A DNA stretch of 40,371 nucleotides from Westiellopsis prolifica IICB1 (GTDB taxonomy: Bacteria > Cyanobacteriota > Cyanobacteriia > Cyanobacteriales > Nostocaceae), in NCBI RefSeq assembly GCF_004323185.1, contig NZ_NAPS01000002.1, positions 854,753-895,123 on the forward strand, in the 5' to 3' direction. Shown piece by piece: positions 27,247 through 36,911 of this stretch. Made by a program: the position numbers and the translations under genes. The notes under the pieces were generated by a model. It was given only the letters and a program-made list of their open reading frames with translations, was not told where the DNA came from and made no database searches. The first letter of the stretch is position 1; every line of letters starts with the position of its first letter.

Positions 27247-28473
27247 ATGATGTCAGTCTGCGAAGCAGAAGCAATTATCTTTAATTTGGTACAACCTCTG
27301 AACAATCAGTACGATACAGAAATTGTCGATTTGTTCGCAGCGGATAGTCGTATTCTTGCTTCTGTGGTTACGAGTCAGTTGGACTTTCCCCATTGGGATA
27401 ATTCTGCGATGGATGGTTACGCAGTACGTTACGCTGATGTCCAGCAAGCTACTCAACAACAGCCAGCTATTTTAGAAATCATTGAAGAAATACCCGCCGG
27501 ATATCAGCCCCAATCTACCATCCAAAAAGGGCAAGCAGCACGGATTTTCACAGGTGCGGTAATGCCAGCAGGTGCTGATACAGTGATCATGCAGGAATAT
27601 ACACAGCGAGAGGAAAATCGTGTACTCATCCTGACACCACCCACAAAACCACAAGAATTTGTCAGACAGCGTGCAGCTTACTATCAAGCTGGGACACAAT
27701 TATTACCACCAGGAATTATGCTACATGGGTCAGAAATTGCTGTCTTAGCAACTGCCCAGTCTCCACAAGTCAGTGTTTATCGCCGACCACGAGTAGCAAT
27801 TTTTTCTACAGGTAATGAACTAGTAGCTCCAGATCAACCCCTGCAACCAGGGCAAATCGTCGATTCTAACCAGTATGCTTTAGCAGCTTTAGTTAGGCAG
27901 AGTGGGGGAGAACCACTAATTTTAGGCATAGTCCCAGATGAACCAGCTGCCTTAGAAAAAGCGATCGCCTATGCAGTATCCAACGCTGATATAGTAATTT
28001 CTTCTGGCGGTGTTTCTGTGGGAGAGCATGACTATGTTGAGCAAATTGTCAAGTCTTTAGAAGGAAAAATTCATATTCAAGCCGTGGCCATGAAACCCGG
28101 TAAACCCCTCACTGTTGCCACATTTAGAAATCAAGTGATTTACTTCGGTTTACCAGGAAATCCAGCTTCAGCACTGGTAACATTCAGGCGATTTGTACAA
28201 CCAAGTATCAAAAAACTTTCTGGACTAGTAGAAGGTTGGCAACCAAAATTTATCAAAGCCTTCACCCGTCAAGAATTACAATCTAATGGTAAGTGGGAAA
28301 CTTATGTTTGGGGCAAATTAGATTTACAAAATGGAATTTACGAGTTTCAGCCAGCTCGTGGAAGTCAAAGTTCTGGCAATTTAATTAATCTTGCCCAAAC
28401 TAATGCTTTAGCTGTGCTATCAGTGGGGCAAACATTAATTTCTCCAGGAGAACAAGTGCAAGTTTTACAGTGA
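27247..28473 (+). CDS. moeA: Molybdopterin molybdenumtransferase
   Basis: 408 residues from ATG 27247; the open frame reaches a TTG at 27232, and ATG 27250 is also possible. Inserts molybdate into adenylylated molybdopterin in the last step of Moco synthesis, which nitrate reductase needs. Motifs in order: DNSAMDGYAVRY, ARIFTGAVMPAGADTVIMQE, the MPT-binding domain with IFSTGNELV, IVDSNQYAL, SSGGVSVGEHDYV, MKPGKPLT, FGLPGNPASALV, and a C-terminal domain IV. All are intact. No other Moco gene is nearby. Confidence 0.96.
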   Translation: MMSVCEAEAIIFNLVQPLNNQYDTEIVDLFAADSRILASVVTSQLDFPHWDNSAMDGYAVRYADVQQATQQQPAILEIIEEIPAGYQPQSTIQKGQAARIFTGAVMPAGADTVIMQEYTQREENRVLILTPPTKPQEFVRQRAAYYQAGTQLLPPGIMLHGSEIAVLATAQSPQVSVYRRPRVAIFSTGNELVAPDQPLQPGQIVDSNQYALAALVRQSGGEPLILGIVPDEPAALEKAIAYAVSNADIVISSGGVSVGEHDYVEQIVKSLEGKIHIQAVAMKPGKPLTVATFRNQVIYFGLPGNPASALVTFRRFVQPSIKKLSGLVEGWQPKFIKAFTRQELQSNGKWETYVWGKLDLQNGIYEFQPARGSQSSGNLINLAQTNALAVLSVGQTLISPGEQVQVLQ

Positions 28474-28864
28474 TCGAAGCAAAAAGCCCATAAGGGACAA
28501 TCTAAAGGCGACGTATCCAGTACTTTAGGCGAAGAATCCTATACTAGCAAATCTTCTACGGTGTAAAAAGCTTTCATGCAGCAACTAGACTTTCAATAAG
28601 TATTTAATAAATGCTTGTTGTGTTTCTAGTAACCCTCTTGTAAGGAGGTGGTTTGAGCGATCGCATCTGAAATCCAAATCTGTTGTGACAACTCTGTTTT
28701 ATATAAAAAAGCTACAATGCTTAACAGTACTCCTACTCACAAGGGCAAATAACCTCAGTAGGTGGATTTATCGGTCGGTTATGCGATCGCCATAATCCTT
28801 TGCGCTTTCGCCAAAGGAGTGTCAAAATCTGTTATGAATACTCGACAAAAGCAGGAGTTAACCC
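28474..28864. other. moeA-VanY spacer with hairpin and small leader frame
   Basis: 391 bases. A hairpin CCTTTGCG-CTTT-CGCCAAAGG (28797-28817, one bulge) is followed by an ATG at 28834 opening a 14-residue frame (MNTRQKQELTLEER, stop at 28876-28878) that overlaps the start of the peptidase gene. The leader frame may be chance. Two HIP1 octamers (GCGATCGC) are present. Confidence 0.5.
28853..28857 (+). promoter_or_regulatory. Shine-Dalgarno fixing the TTG start of the VanY-like gene
   Basis: AGGAG lies 7 nt before TTG 28865. A stop (TAA 28859-28861) in the same frame just upstream rules out any earlier start. Confidence 0.7.
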
Positions 28865-29662
28865 TTGAAGAACGCTGAGTTTTCTGGAAAACCGCGAAAC
28901 TCATCACCTCTGTCTGGTGAAGATATTCCAGCAGCTTTACGCGATACTCCTGATATAGTACCCAGGAGGCGCCTGTCCCTCTTGGTTTTGGGAATTGCGG
29001 GATTAATTGGTTTTGCTGTGCTGGCTATAATTAGTGGTTTTTTATTCGCCTCGACTGCACCGAAAAAAAATCCAGTTTCTCAGCCTTCGACTACTAATTC
29101 AACTCCTGCAACCACACAAAACAATAATACCAATGAAATTCTTGGACATTTAGTATACGAAGAAGCATCAGAATCAGAACTAGTACCAATTTCCGCGGAT
29201 GGACGGCAAAAAATGCGAAAAGTAGCCGCCCAAAAATATCAGGAAATGGTAGCCGCAGCTAGGAATGCTGGTGTAACTTTGACACCGATTTCTGGTTTTC
29301 GTTCAGTTCAAGAGCAAGAACAATTATTTTTTAAAGTCAGTTCTCAGCGCAATCAAACCCCAGCCCAGAGAGCGGCTTTAAGTGCTCCTCCTGGTCATAG
29401 TGAGCATCATACAGGTTACGCTGTGGATATTGGGGATGGAGCAGTACCAGCCACTAACTTAAATGAGAACTTTGAAAATACCAAAGCTTTTCAATGGCTA
29501 CAAACAAATGCTGCTCGTTTTGGCTTTGAGATGTCCTTTCCCAAAAATAATCCTCAAGGCGTCAGTTATGAACCTTGGCATTGGCGTTTTGTAGGCGATA
29601 GCGACAGCTTAGAAACTTTCTACAAAGACAAAAATATCAAGCCGAGCCAAACGCCGCAATGA
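28865..29662 (+). CDS. VanY-type D-alanyl-D-alanine carboxypeptidase
   Basis: 265 residues, M15 family. A cytoplasmic tail (1-36), one membrane segment (about 37-62), a Ser/Thr/Asn-rich linker (about 65-92), then the periplasmic peptidase: SGFRSVQEQEQLF (about 143-155), the zinc motif SEHHTGYAVD (His181, Asp188), and EPWHWRF with His239 as third ligand and Glu236 as catalytic base. Trims the terminal D-Ala from peptidoglycan stem peptides. There is no VanRS/VanHAX context, so it is housekeeping wall remodelling rather than glycopeptide resistance. The start is TTG, forced by an in-frame stop just upstream. Confidence 0.9.
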   Translation: MKNAEFSGKPRNSSPLSGEDIPAALRDTPDIVPRRRLSLLVLGIAGLIGFAVLAIISGFLFASTAPKKNPVSQPSTTNSTPATTQNNNTNEILGHLVYEEASESELVPISADGRQKMRKVAAQKYQEMVAAARNAGVTLTPISGFRSVQEQEQLFFKVSSQRNQTPAQRAALSAPPGHSEHHTGYAVDIGDGAVPATNLNENFENTKAFQWLQTNAARFGFEMSFPKNNPQGVSYEPWHWRFVGDSDSLETFYKDKNIKPSQTPQ

Positions 29663-29686
29663 GGGAAGGCGAAACGTCGAGGACAC

Positions 29687-29758
29687 GGGAGACAAGGGAG
29701 ACAAGGGAGACAAGGGAAGCGAGAAAAACAAATGACAAATGACAAATGACAAATGACA
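29687..29758. repeat. Nonamer (GGGAGACAA)n and heptamer (AAATGAC)n repeats
   Basis: Three GGGAGACAA units (29687-29718), then about four AAATGAC units (29730-29758), between the VanY-like gene and the convergent acetyltransferase. The nonamer is the same type as the core of the composite repeats. Confidence 0.8.
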
Positions 29759-29761
29759 ATG

Positions 29762-30250
29762 TTAAATACATCGTCCCATAATTACTAAATCCCGCTCTAC
29801 ACTATCTAATTCTGCAACCTTGGGTAAGTATCCCCAATTTTCAAAGCCAAATTTTTCAAATAATTTTAAACTGGGATGATTATGGGCAAAAATAAAACAG
29901 ACTAAGTTTTTGATGCCTAAGCTCGGACTTTGGTTAATTGCTTGAGTTAGTAGCTGTTTTCCTAAACCGTGGCGATGATACGTAGGAGCAATGTAAATAC
30001 TAACCTCAGCAGTCGCGTGATAGGCTGGTCGCCCGTAAAAACATTGTAAACTGATCCATCCAGCCACAACGCCCTCAACTTCGATTACCCAAAGGGGACT
30101 TTTTGAGGGCGTGCGCGCACTAAACCAAGTACGACGACTTTCCACAGACACTGGTTCTAAATCAGCAGTTGCCATGCGGCCGGGAACTGCGGCGTTGTAA
30201 ATTGCCACTACCTTTGGCAAATCAGCTTCTGTCGCATGGCGAATAATCAT
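29762..30250 (-). CDS. GNAT family N-acetyltransferase (PAT/Bar-like)
   Basis: 162 residues from the ATG at 30250, preceded at 7 nt by GGAA; the frame is open to a TTG at 30262. The acetyl-CoA loop reads YHRHGLGKQLL, preceded by AEVSIYIAP and followed by VCFIFAHNHPSLKLFEKFGF, the usual GNAT order. The start MIIRHATEADLPKVVAIYN and the E-V-S-I-Y-I strand resemble phosphinothricin/amino-acid acetyltransferases. The real substrate is unknown. Cytoplasmic. Confidence 0.88.
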   Translation of the reverse strand: MIIRHATEADLPKVVAIYNAAVPGRMATADLEPVSVESRRTWFSARTPSKSPLWVIEVEGVVAGWISLQCFYGRPAYHATAEVSIYIAPTYHRHGLGKQLLTQAINQSPSLGIKNLVCFIFAHNHPSLKLFEKFGFENWGYLPKVAELDSVERDLVIMGRCI

Positions 30251-30862
30251 TTGCTGTTCCAAGAAAAACCTAAAAAATATTTAAAAAATCATACAGTGTA
30301 TTGATTGAAAACATGTAATTATAAGATACTTTTCCCATCAGTGTAGTTTATGTATCAACTAATGCTGTAAATCATATCTTTCGCTAAAAAAATCAGGTCT
30401 AGCAGACTCCTACTAGACCAACTAAAAATTTTATATTAGAGCGCGATCGCAATTCAAAATATGTGTCGCGACACGAAAAGTTACTGATGGGAGTAATTAC
30501 AATTAAGGGTGGACAGTAGCACACTGCAAACAAGCTCATGTATACAGGAAGCTCAACACAAAGCACTCACTAGAGTGAAAATTTAAACAGTGCAACTAAA
30601 AAAATCTGATAGTCACGTGAACTTTTGCAGTGCTGGACTTTGGCAGGAGACACAAGCCTTTGCCCATGGGTTAGTTGTATTAACGTGTGCCTGTCGCTAA
30701 TAGAACTGAATTTTATACATTTTAGATTATTTAGTTTTTGATCAAAAGTCAAGTAGATTCTTAAGAAAATATTAAAAAAATTCAAAACAGGAAAAAGCAA
30801 CTCTTAACAGTGAGTTCCCCAAAGGGGACCCCTACCTTCCCCAATCCCCGATCCTTAACGAT
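30251..30862. other. Spacer between the GNAT and tamB-like genes
   Basis: 612 AT-rich bases between the GNAT gene and the 3' end of the tamB-like gene, which point the same way (-). It holds the GNAT promoter and the tamB terminator. A CCCC-AAA-GGGG hairpin (about 30818-30830) and a C-rich CCCCAATCCCCGATCC fragment (about 30839-30854) lie directly after the tamB stop. One short minus-strand frame (30570-30800) has no recognisable features. Confidence 0.5.
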
Positions 30863-33800
30863 TTAAAACCTATTTTCATACTCAAATACTGCCTGAGTAT
30901 CACCAGATAAATCAGTGGAAGTACGCAGACGTAATTCTGAATTAAAACGGTAATTCAAACCAAATTGCAGTGGTTCGTCATTGGTTAGAACTTTGAGAGC
31001 AGAAAAAGAAATATTGCGCGAAACGTCAATTCCTGCTTCCGCAGCTAAATTCATTGAAAAGTTTCTCTTTGTTTCTTGTGGATTATCAGGATCATCGGAA
31101 GCGATAGTGGGGAATACACGTAGTTCACTTAAACCAAAAGCGTTTCCGATTTGATTGAAAGTTCGTTGAAGATTCAAAGCCGAACCTGCTAAATTTACAA
31201 GTCCTAAAGTACTATCGCCACGTCCCAATGTTTGTACAAAACCACCCCCAAGTAAAGCAACTAATTCTGTTTGATTGCGGGGAGGATTGCTGGTGAGTTC
31301 AAGATTTTGGTTGAGTTGGTTAGCTGGCCCATCAATTCTGGCTTCGACACGGACTGTATTTACAGGTTCAAAAGATGTAATGATTTCATCACTGATTTCA
31401 GAAGAAAAGGGTGAGGTTGTTACTTGGGAAGGATTGACATCTAAGACCTTAGCAAAGAGGCGAATGTCTAAATCAGGGTTTTGATTCCTTCTAAAAGTCG
31501 CTTTATTTTCATAACCACGAGCGAGGTTAAATTGAGTAGTAAATAAATTTACATCTCCACCCCGTAGGCGAATAGTTCCTTCTGGTTCTGGATTATTAAG
31601 TGAACCATTGACTTTCAAAGAACCAGTAGCACCGAAACTAAGAATTGGTGGTAAGGCAATTTCTACATTTTTGCCTAATACCAACTCTAAGTCATTAAAT
31701 CGCGTGACTGTATTGTTATTTTCAGATTTTTCTGGCTTATTTGTTTTGGCATAAGTAATTTCTTGACCATTGTTTCCTGCATTCATGGCGTTGTTAGCTG
31801 ATTCTGTAATTAGAACCTGACCATCAGCTAATTTCAGATTACCGCCAATGACTGGACTTAAAGCAGAACCAGTAATCTGTAAATTTCCACTAACTCCTCC
31901 TTGATAGCGTCCCTTCAAATTCACTGCTAATTTATTCAAAGACACAGTAAAGGGATTATCTATTTGTTTTTGTGAGTTAATGAAAATGGGAATTTCTCCT
32001 TTAGCTACCACATTACCCTGACTAAAATTGCCGTAGAGGTTTTCAACTCTAATCCGGTCAAAATCAAACTGGGCCTTTCCTGTGACATCAGTTAATTTTT
32101 CTGGTAAAGCCTGCGCGGAAAAAGTCGCATTTTTAACAGCGACAATACCATTGACTATTGGCTCTTTTGCTGTACCGCGTACAGTCAGATTGACTTGTCC
32201 TTCTCCGTTTTCAAAAGTCACTTGATCGGTAAACAAGTTTAAAATTGCTAGACCTTGGTTTTTCACCTGTACATCCAGATTGATTTGATTACTATCTGGT
32301 GCTGCGGTAGCAAAAGGCAGTTTAGCAGGAATATTCCCCGTAATGGTAACAGGTTCAGAACCAGCAATCATGAGTTTACTACCAAAATTTAAGCGTCCAT
32401 CGTTATAGCTAAAACTAGCAGCAGCCGATTCTATACCTTTTCGATTCAGGGTTCCTTGTGTAACTTGCAATTCTCCTTTGGCTTGGGGATTTTTGATACT
32501 ACCTGCTAATGTTGCTGTAGCGTTGATATTACCTGTTGCACCCACAGGTAAATTCACATAATTACTTAAAATCTCCAGAGGGAAATTTTTTACCCGTAGC
32601 TGGCCAGATTGTTCTGCACCGCCAATGTTACCTGTAAAAGCAAGCAGTTTATCTTCAGATTCCAAACGTAAAGGTAATAACCTGAGAACACCGTTTTCAA
32701 AATTACCGCGAGCTATGATTTGATCTACTGTATATCTCCGATTGGGTTCGCTTTTGCGTCCCCAAACAAAGTTTTGACCGTCTAACTTAAAGTCAGCTAC
32801 TAGTCCGTTTGCTGTCGCAGTATCAAGATTAATTTCACCGTTAAAAGTTCCTTGTAAGTCTGCTAAATCTGGTACTAAGGAAGCGTCACGCCGTTGTTGT
32901 TGCTGTTGGACGATGAGTGCTTTAATTTCGGAAAAGCGTCGGATTTGATCTAATACAGGTTGATCTGCAAATCCTACTGACACGGTGTTGAGGTCACTAG
33001 CACTACCGTAGGTTGGCGTAGATGTTAAGCGTTGAAAATCTTGTAGTTCAAAAAACTGGAGTGTTGTTAATATATCTTGAATTTCACCTTGGCTAATATT
33101 GAGTTTGCCTTTGATTTGAGGAGTTGTCGTTGTGGGTGTAAACTCACCAGTAAAAGCATAGCGACTGTTACCTTTAATAAAAGCGCTATCGGTTAAGCTT
33201 ACCTTATCAGCTTCATAACGGAATTGAGCTTGTAGGCGATCGCCTTTAATTCTACCAACTTGTGGTTGTGCGATCGCTGCATTCCCAACTACTGCTAATG
33301 TGTTTTGATTAATCTGAAAATCTCCACTCAGTGAACCTGCTACTTCTCCTTTACCCAAGTAACTATTCGCAGGTACTGGCAAATTTAATACTTTCAAGGG
33401 AAAATTTTCGACTTTTGTCATTAAATTTTCACCCTGTGCTTGACCCGTTGCCAAAGCTTGTTGCCATTTTACTGTGAAGGAATTAGGACGATCATTGGCA
33501 TCAAGATTGAGAGCAATTTTGTCACGCTTGCCATTAACATCCAAATTTACACCACGTCCTACCACTGATTGAATGTTACCATTTAACTCTGACTCAAAAG
33601 CCAATTTATTAACCTTTAAATCTCGCAGCGCTAGTTTTCCTACCAAATTTGGTACAGGTAAATTACCAGTTATTTGTCCATTAAAATCAGCTTTTCCAGC
33701 CAAATCTAAATATTCCGGCAACATTAAAGACAACTTTTGCAGATTGTAATCTTGGGCTTGGACATCAAGATTTAACTCCGTAATTTCCGGTATGCTACCT

Positions 33801-36463
33801 TGATTTGTATTGGCTAATATGTAACCACTGGCATTTAACCCAGGGGCTGTTGCTCGTTCAACGAGCAACTTTTCTCCATCCCAGCCAACAACCGCAGTTA
33901 GTGGTCGATCAATTCCCCCTAGACCTTGAGAAAAGCTTACTTTACCTGTTGCGCGTACATCTGCGAAGTTAGAACTTGCCAAATTCCCGCTCACTTGGGC
34001 TTTACCGCCAAATTCACCCTCTAGCTGCTGCTGAAACCGATTTAATGCCACACCCGCCGCATTCACTACAGTCTGATAGCGACCGTTAGCGACTTGGATG
34101 TTTGTGGCTGTCAATGTGCCATTAGCAACATTAAGTTTTGCTTGACCTTGAGCTTGAATTGTCTCTGCTTCAAAAGATTCTACAGAACCAGCAACGTTGA
34201 ACTGACCAGTTGTTAGACCGTGGAATTGCGTAATTATTGGTGTTAATTCTTGTAGCGGAGCGTTTTTTGCTTGCAATTGTGCCTGATAGCGACCGTTAGC
34301 GACTTGAATATTTGTAGCAGTTACTGTACCACTGCTAACAGCTAAACTGGCTGAACCATTGCCACGGAGGGTTTTGAGGTCAAAATTATTTGTATTACCC
34401 GATATTTGGAACGTACCCCCCATCGCAGTTTCTAATGCTGGTTTTAAGGCGGGGGCTGGTTTTTTCAGCAAACGCGCCAACCTCACACCATCCGCTACTA
34501 GTTGGGCAGAAAAACTATTTTCCCCTAGCTGAATATTAGAAACTGCTACCGTGCCATTTGCGACTTTAACTTTGGCATTCTCGGTGCGAATATTAACCAG
34601 TTTCCAGGGTGCGGAACCACCAGAGAGAAACAGACGACCGTTAAAGCGGGCATCATCAAGATTAATATTTTCTAGTTGTTTGGGGTTGACAAAAGGTTCT
34701 ACTTGTACACCAGTAGCATCAGCCACTCCTTGCCAATTCTGATTATTCCAACTACCAACAGCTTGAACTTTACCACCAGCGACACTAAAACTAAGATTAC
34801 GGAAATTGAGAGTGCGATCGCTATTGACTACAACTTCACCTGTAGCTGGATATTGGGCTTGGGGGGCTTGGAATTGGACTGTTGTTTGCACATTGTCGGT
34901 ATTACCAGTCATCTGGGCTGTACCAGAGACAGTACCGACTTTAATAGTTGGTTGAGAGTTGTAGAGAAGAGCGATCGCATCACCAGGAACATTCTTCGCA
35001 GATAAATTAAAATCCAAACGAGGAACTGTCCCCAACTCAACTTTGCCGATACCGATAACTTCACCACCAACTTTAGCTTTACCTTGAATGTCTTTAAAGA
35101 CAATCACTTCATCTTTTGGTGCAAACTCAAACTTACCACTTGCACTTTCAAAATCAACTTTATCAATCTGAGCTATCTTGTTGGTGCTAACAACACCTCT
35201 AATCATCGGTTCGGTCGTTTTTCCTGTAAATTGCAAATCTGCTTGCACTTCTCCTGTTACAGGTACAGGTAATTTGAGTTTAAGAGTTTCTTGCACATTA
35301 GCGACATTGACACCATTTACACGACCTGCCAATTTGTAACCAGCTTTAGTGTCAATAATACCGTTAGCTATTAATGGAATTTTGCCGTAGCTGCTGATCA
35401 CATTGTCAAGTTTAATTTCTGTGCCTTGAAACCGCAGCTTCCCTTGAGAATTGAAAAACGGTTGTGGAACTTTCGGAACTTGAAACTGAACCGTTTGCAA
35501 ATCAACGCTACCAAATAAAATGGGCGGCTGAGTTTGTCCAATTTGAAACTGCATCTGCAAGTCGCCATTGACGCGACCAGCTTCTAGCAAGAGTGGTAAC
35601 TTAACCAAGCGCGTCACATCAGAGGCTAGCAACTCTTGTCCACGTATTTGTAAATTTGTAGCCCATGTTTTTGGACGAATATCCCCTTTCAAGCCAAAAT
35701 TACCACCACTGTTTGGTTTTCCTGCCAAATCCAACCTAATTACTTGGTTGTTTTCTAACAGTTGGGTAGTTCCGCTTATTTGTGAAAATGAGACTGGGGA
35801 GGAGAGGGGAGAAGACGGGTTGACACCGGAATTACCAGACGCGGGGAGTATTTGATTTAGATTCCCCTTGTCCCCCTTGTCCCCCTTGTCCCCCTTGTCC
35901 CCCTTGTCTTCTATATCTCTCTTGCGTGGTACTAATACCAATTGGGCATTCCGGAACCGTATTTTATCTAAATCTGTTTGAATTAATTCGCCCTGACCTC
36001 GTTTTTTGATGGTGGTTGTCAGCCAACGCCCTTGTTGATCCTGTTCCACGTAAACGTCTGCGTTAACTAGGGTGACATCCAACTTCAAGTGATGCTTAAA
36101 AACTAACTGTAACGGTTCAAAATCAACTTCTACAGATTCGACCACAACATGATCTGCATCTGTGGGTGTCGCAGGAATCTTAGAAGCCCCAAATTGTACT
36201 CCCGTCAACGAAAATCCTTTAACTTCTCCAAGGTTGACTGGACGATTGAGTGTATTAGTAAGATTCTTTTCTACTAACGGTGTTAAATCTTTTTGAATAA
36301 AATTCCACAACCGCCAAGTACCACCTACAAATCCTATTAGTAAAATGCCACCTAAAGCGATGCTACTACGACCCAACACCAGCAACCATAAACGTTTGTT
36401 GCCAAGGTTAACGCTAAAGCTAAGGATTGAAGATTTACAATTTTGCTGGGGAGATTTACTCAT
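30863..36463 (-). CDS. TamB-like translocation/assembly or lipid-transport protein (DUF490)
   Basis: 1866 residues. An N-terminal membrane segment (about 33-52) anchors a very long beta-rich periplasmic body of repeating VxGxxxG strand units, ending in the conserved TamB/DUF490 domain (about 1500-1866) with LGGGFVQTLGRGDSTLGL, AGSALNLQRTFNQIGNAFGL and the ending QAVFEYENRF. TamB/AsmA-type proteins form bridge-like grooves between inner and outer membranes; in cyanobacteria they are thought to serve outer-membrane biogenesis. It is longer than E. coli TamB (1259). Near residues 650-820 three similar units occur (TATNIQVANGRYQ twice, VSNIQLGENSFSAQL once). Around residues 186-200 a (Gly-Asp-Lys)n run is encoded by the same nonamer repeat found between genes. 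Confidence 0.9.
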   Translation of the reverse strand: MSKSPQQNCKSSILSFSVNLGNKRLWLLVLGRSSIALGGILLIGFVGGTWRLWNFIQKDLTPLVEKNLTNTLNRPVNLGEVKGFSLTGVQFGASKIPATPTDADHVVVESVEVDFEPLQLVFKHHLKLDVTLVNADVYVEQDQQGRWLTTTIKKRGQGELIQTDLDKIRFRNAQLVLVPRKRDIEDKGDKGDKGDKGDKGNLNQILPASGNSGVNPSSPLSSPVSFSQISGTTQLLENNQVIRLDLAGKPNSGGNFGLKGDIRPKTWATNLQIRGQELLASDVTRLVKLPLLLEAGRVNGDLQMQFQIGQTQPPILFGSVDLQTVQFQVPKVPQPFFNSQGKLRFQGTEIKLDNVISSYGKIPLIANGIIDTKAGYKLAGRVNGVNVANVQETLKLKLPVPVTGEVQADLQFTGKTTEPMIRGVVSTNKIAQIDKVDFESASGKFEFAPKDEVIVFKDIQGKAKVGGEVIGIGKVELGTVPRLDFNLSAKNVPGDAIALLYNSQPTIKVGTVSGTAQMTGNTDNVQTTVQFQAPQAQYPATGEVVVNSDRTLNFRNLSFSVAGGKVQAVGSWNNQNWQGVADATGVQVEPFVNPKQLENINLDDARFNGRLFLSGGSAPWKLVNIRTENAKVKVANGTVAVSNIQLGENSFSAQLVADGVRLARLLKKPAPALKPALETAMGGTFQISGNTNNFDLKTLRGNGSASLAVSSGTVTATNIQVANGRYQAQLQAKNAPLQELTPIITQFHGLTTGQFNVAGSVESFEAETIQAQGQAKLNVANGTLTATNIQVANGRYQTVVNAAGVALNRFQQQLEGEFGGKAQVSGNLASSNFADVRATGKVSFSQGLGGIDRPLTAVVGWDGEKLLVERATAPGLNASGYILANTNQGSIPEITELNLDVQAQDYNLQKLSLMLPEYLDLAGKADFNGQITGNLPVPNLVGKLALRDLKVNKLAFESELNGNIQSVVGRGVNLDVNGKRDKIALNLDANDRPNSFTVKWQQALATGQAQGENLMTKVENFPLKVLNLPVPANSYLGKGEVAGSLSGDFQINQNTLAVVGNAAIAQPQVGRIKGDRLQAQFRYEADKVSLTDSAFIKGNSRYAFTGEFTPTTTTPQIKGKLNISQGEIQDILTTLQFFELQDFQRLTSTPTYGSASDLNTVSVGFADQPVLDQIRRFSEIKALIVQQQQQRRDASLVPDLADLQGTFNGEINLDTATANGLVADFKLDGQNFVWGRKSEPNRRYTVDQIIARGNFENGVLRLLPLRLESEDKLLAFTGNIGGAEQSGQLRVKNFPLEILSNYVNLPVGATGNINATATLAGSIKNPQAKGELQVTQGTLNRKGIESAAASFSYNDGRLNFGSKLMIAGSEPVTITGNIPAKLPFATAAPDSNQINLDVQVKNQGLAILNLFTDQVTFENGEGQVNLTVRGTAKEPIVNGIVAVKNATFSAQALPEKLTDVTGKAQFDFDRIRVENLYGNFSQGNVVAKGEIPIFINSQKQIDNPFTVSLNKLAVNLKGRYQGGVSGNLQITGSALSPVIGGNLKLADGQVLITESANNAMNAGNNGQEITYAKTNKPEKSENNNTVTRFNDLELVLGKNVEIALPPILSFGATGSLKVNGSLNNPEPEGTIRLRGGDVNLFTTQFNLARGYENKATFRRNQNPDLDIRLFAKVLDVNPSQVTTSPFSSEISDEIITSFEPVNTVRVEARIDGPANQLNQNLELTSNPPRNQTELVALLGGGFVQTLGRGDSTLGLVNLAGSALNLQRTFNQIGNAFGLSELRVFPTIASDDPDNPQETKRNFSMNLAAEAGIDVSRNISFSALKVLTNDEPLQFGLNYRFNSELRLRTSTDLSGDTQAVFEYENRF
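35863..35909. repeat. In-frame nonamer repeat within tamB
   Basis: Five CCCCCTTGT-type units in tandem (minus strand GGGGACAAG, Gly-Asp-Lys). Because the period is nine, copy-number change keeps the frame. Identical in type to the core of the intergenic composite repeats. Confidence 0.9.
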
Positions 36464-36911
36464 GGGATTTTCGTTTATTAGTTAGCCGAGTTGTACAGGC
36501 ACACTAGTTGTTCATCATCTTAAACATTGACGGGTGTAAGTCGGGAAAAGTTTAAACCAGAAAGGCTAAGTTCCTTCTGGTATTGTTGAGATTTGCTGAC
36601 AAGTAAACCTTAATCCCATAAAAAATTAAGCTAAGTTGGCACAAATGTACCAGACGTGTCATGGCACGTCTGGTAAGAGTTGAGGTCGTCATTTCTTATT
36701 AGCACAGATGCGAAGAACATCGCGTCTGTACAATATTCATTTGTCATTGGTAAAGGTTTTAGATATGTTTATTTTTCGTAACACAGTTATGTTTATTTCC
36801 ACCGACTTCCTTCAAATTTAAAATTCGGTATATCTAGTAATACTGGTATGGTTAGCACAATTTCATACATTTTTTGTATCAATTAATATAAATATACAAA
36901 ATTATATCAAT
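36464..36911. other. Spacer between two minus-strand genes, with palindromes
   Basis: 448 bases, containing the tamB promoter region and the end of the ABC permease transcript. TACCAGACGTG/CACGTCTGGTA (36648-36675, 11-bp perfect arms, 6-nt loop) and a weaker AGATGCGA/TCGCGTCT (36706-36727) are members of the dispersed palindrome family. No ORF seen. Confidence 0.6.
36648..36675. repeat. Perfect palindrome TACCAGACGTG/CACGTCTGGTA
   Basis: 11-bp arms, 6-nt loop. Shares CCAGACG/CGTCTGG with the inner palindrome at 15559-15588, which points to copies of one mobile or repeated element. Confidence 0.8.

Noticed and set aside
28865-29662. Glycopeptide-resistance vanY
   Set aside because: No vanRS, vanHAX or mobile context; M15 carboxypeptidases are ordinary wall enzymes in cyanobacteria.
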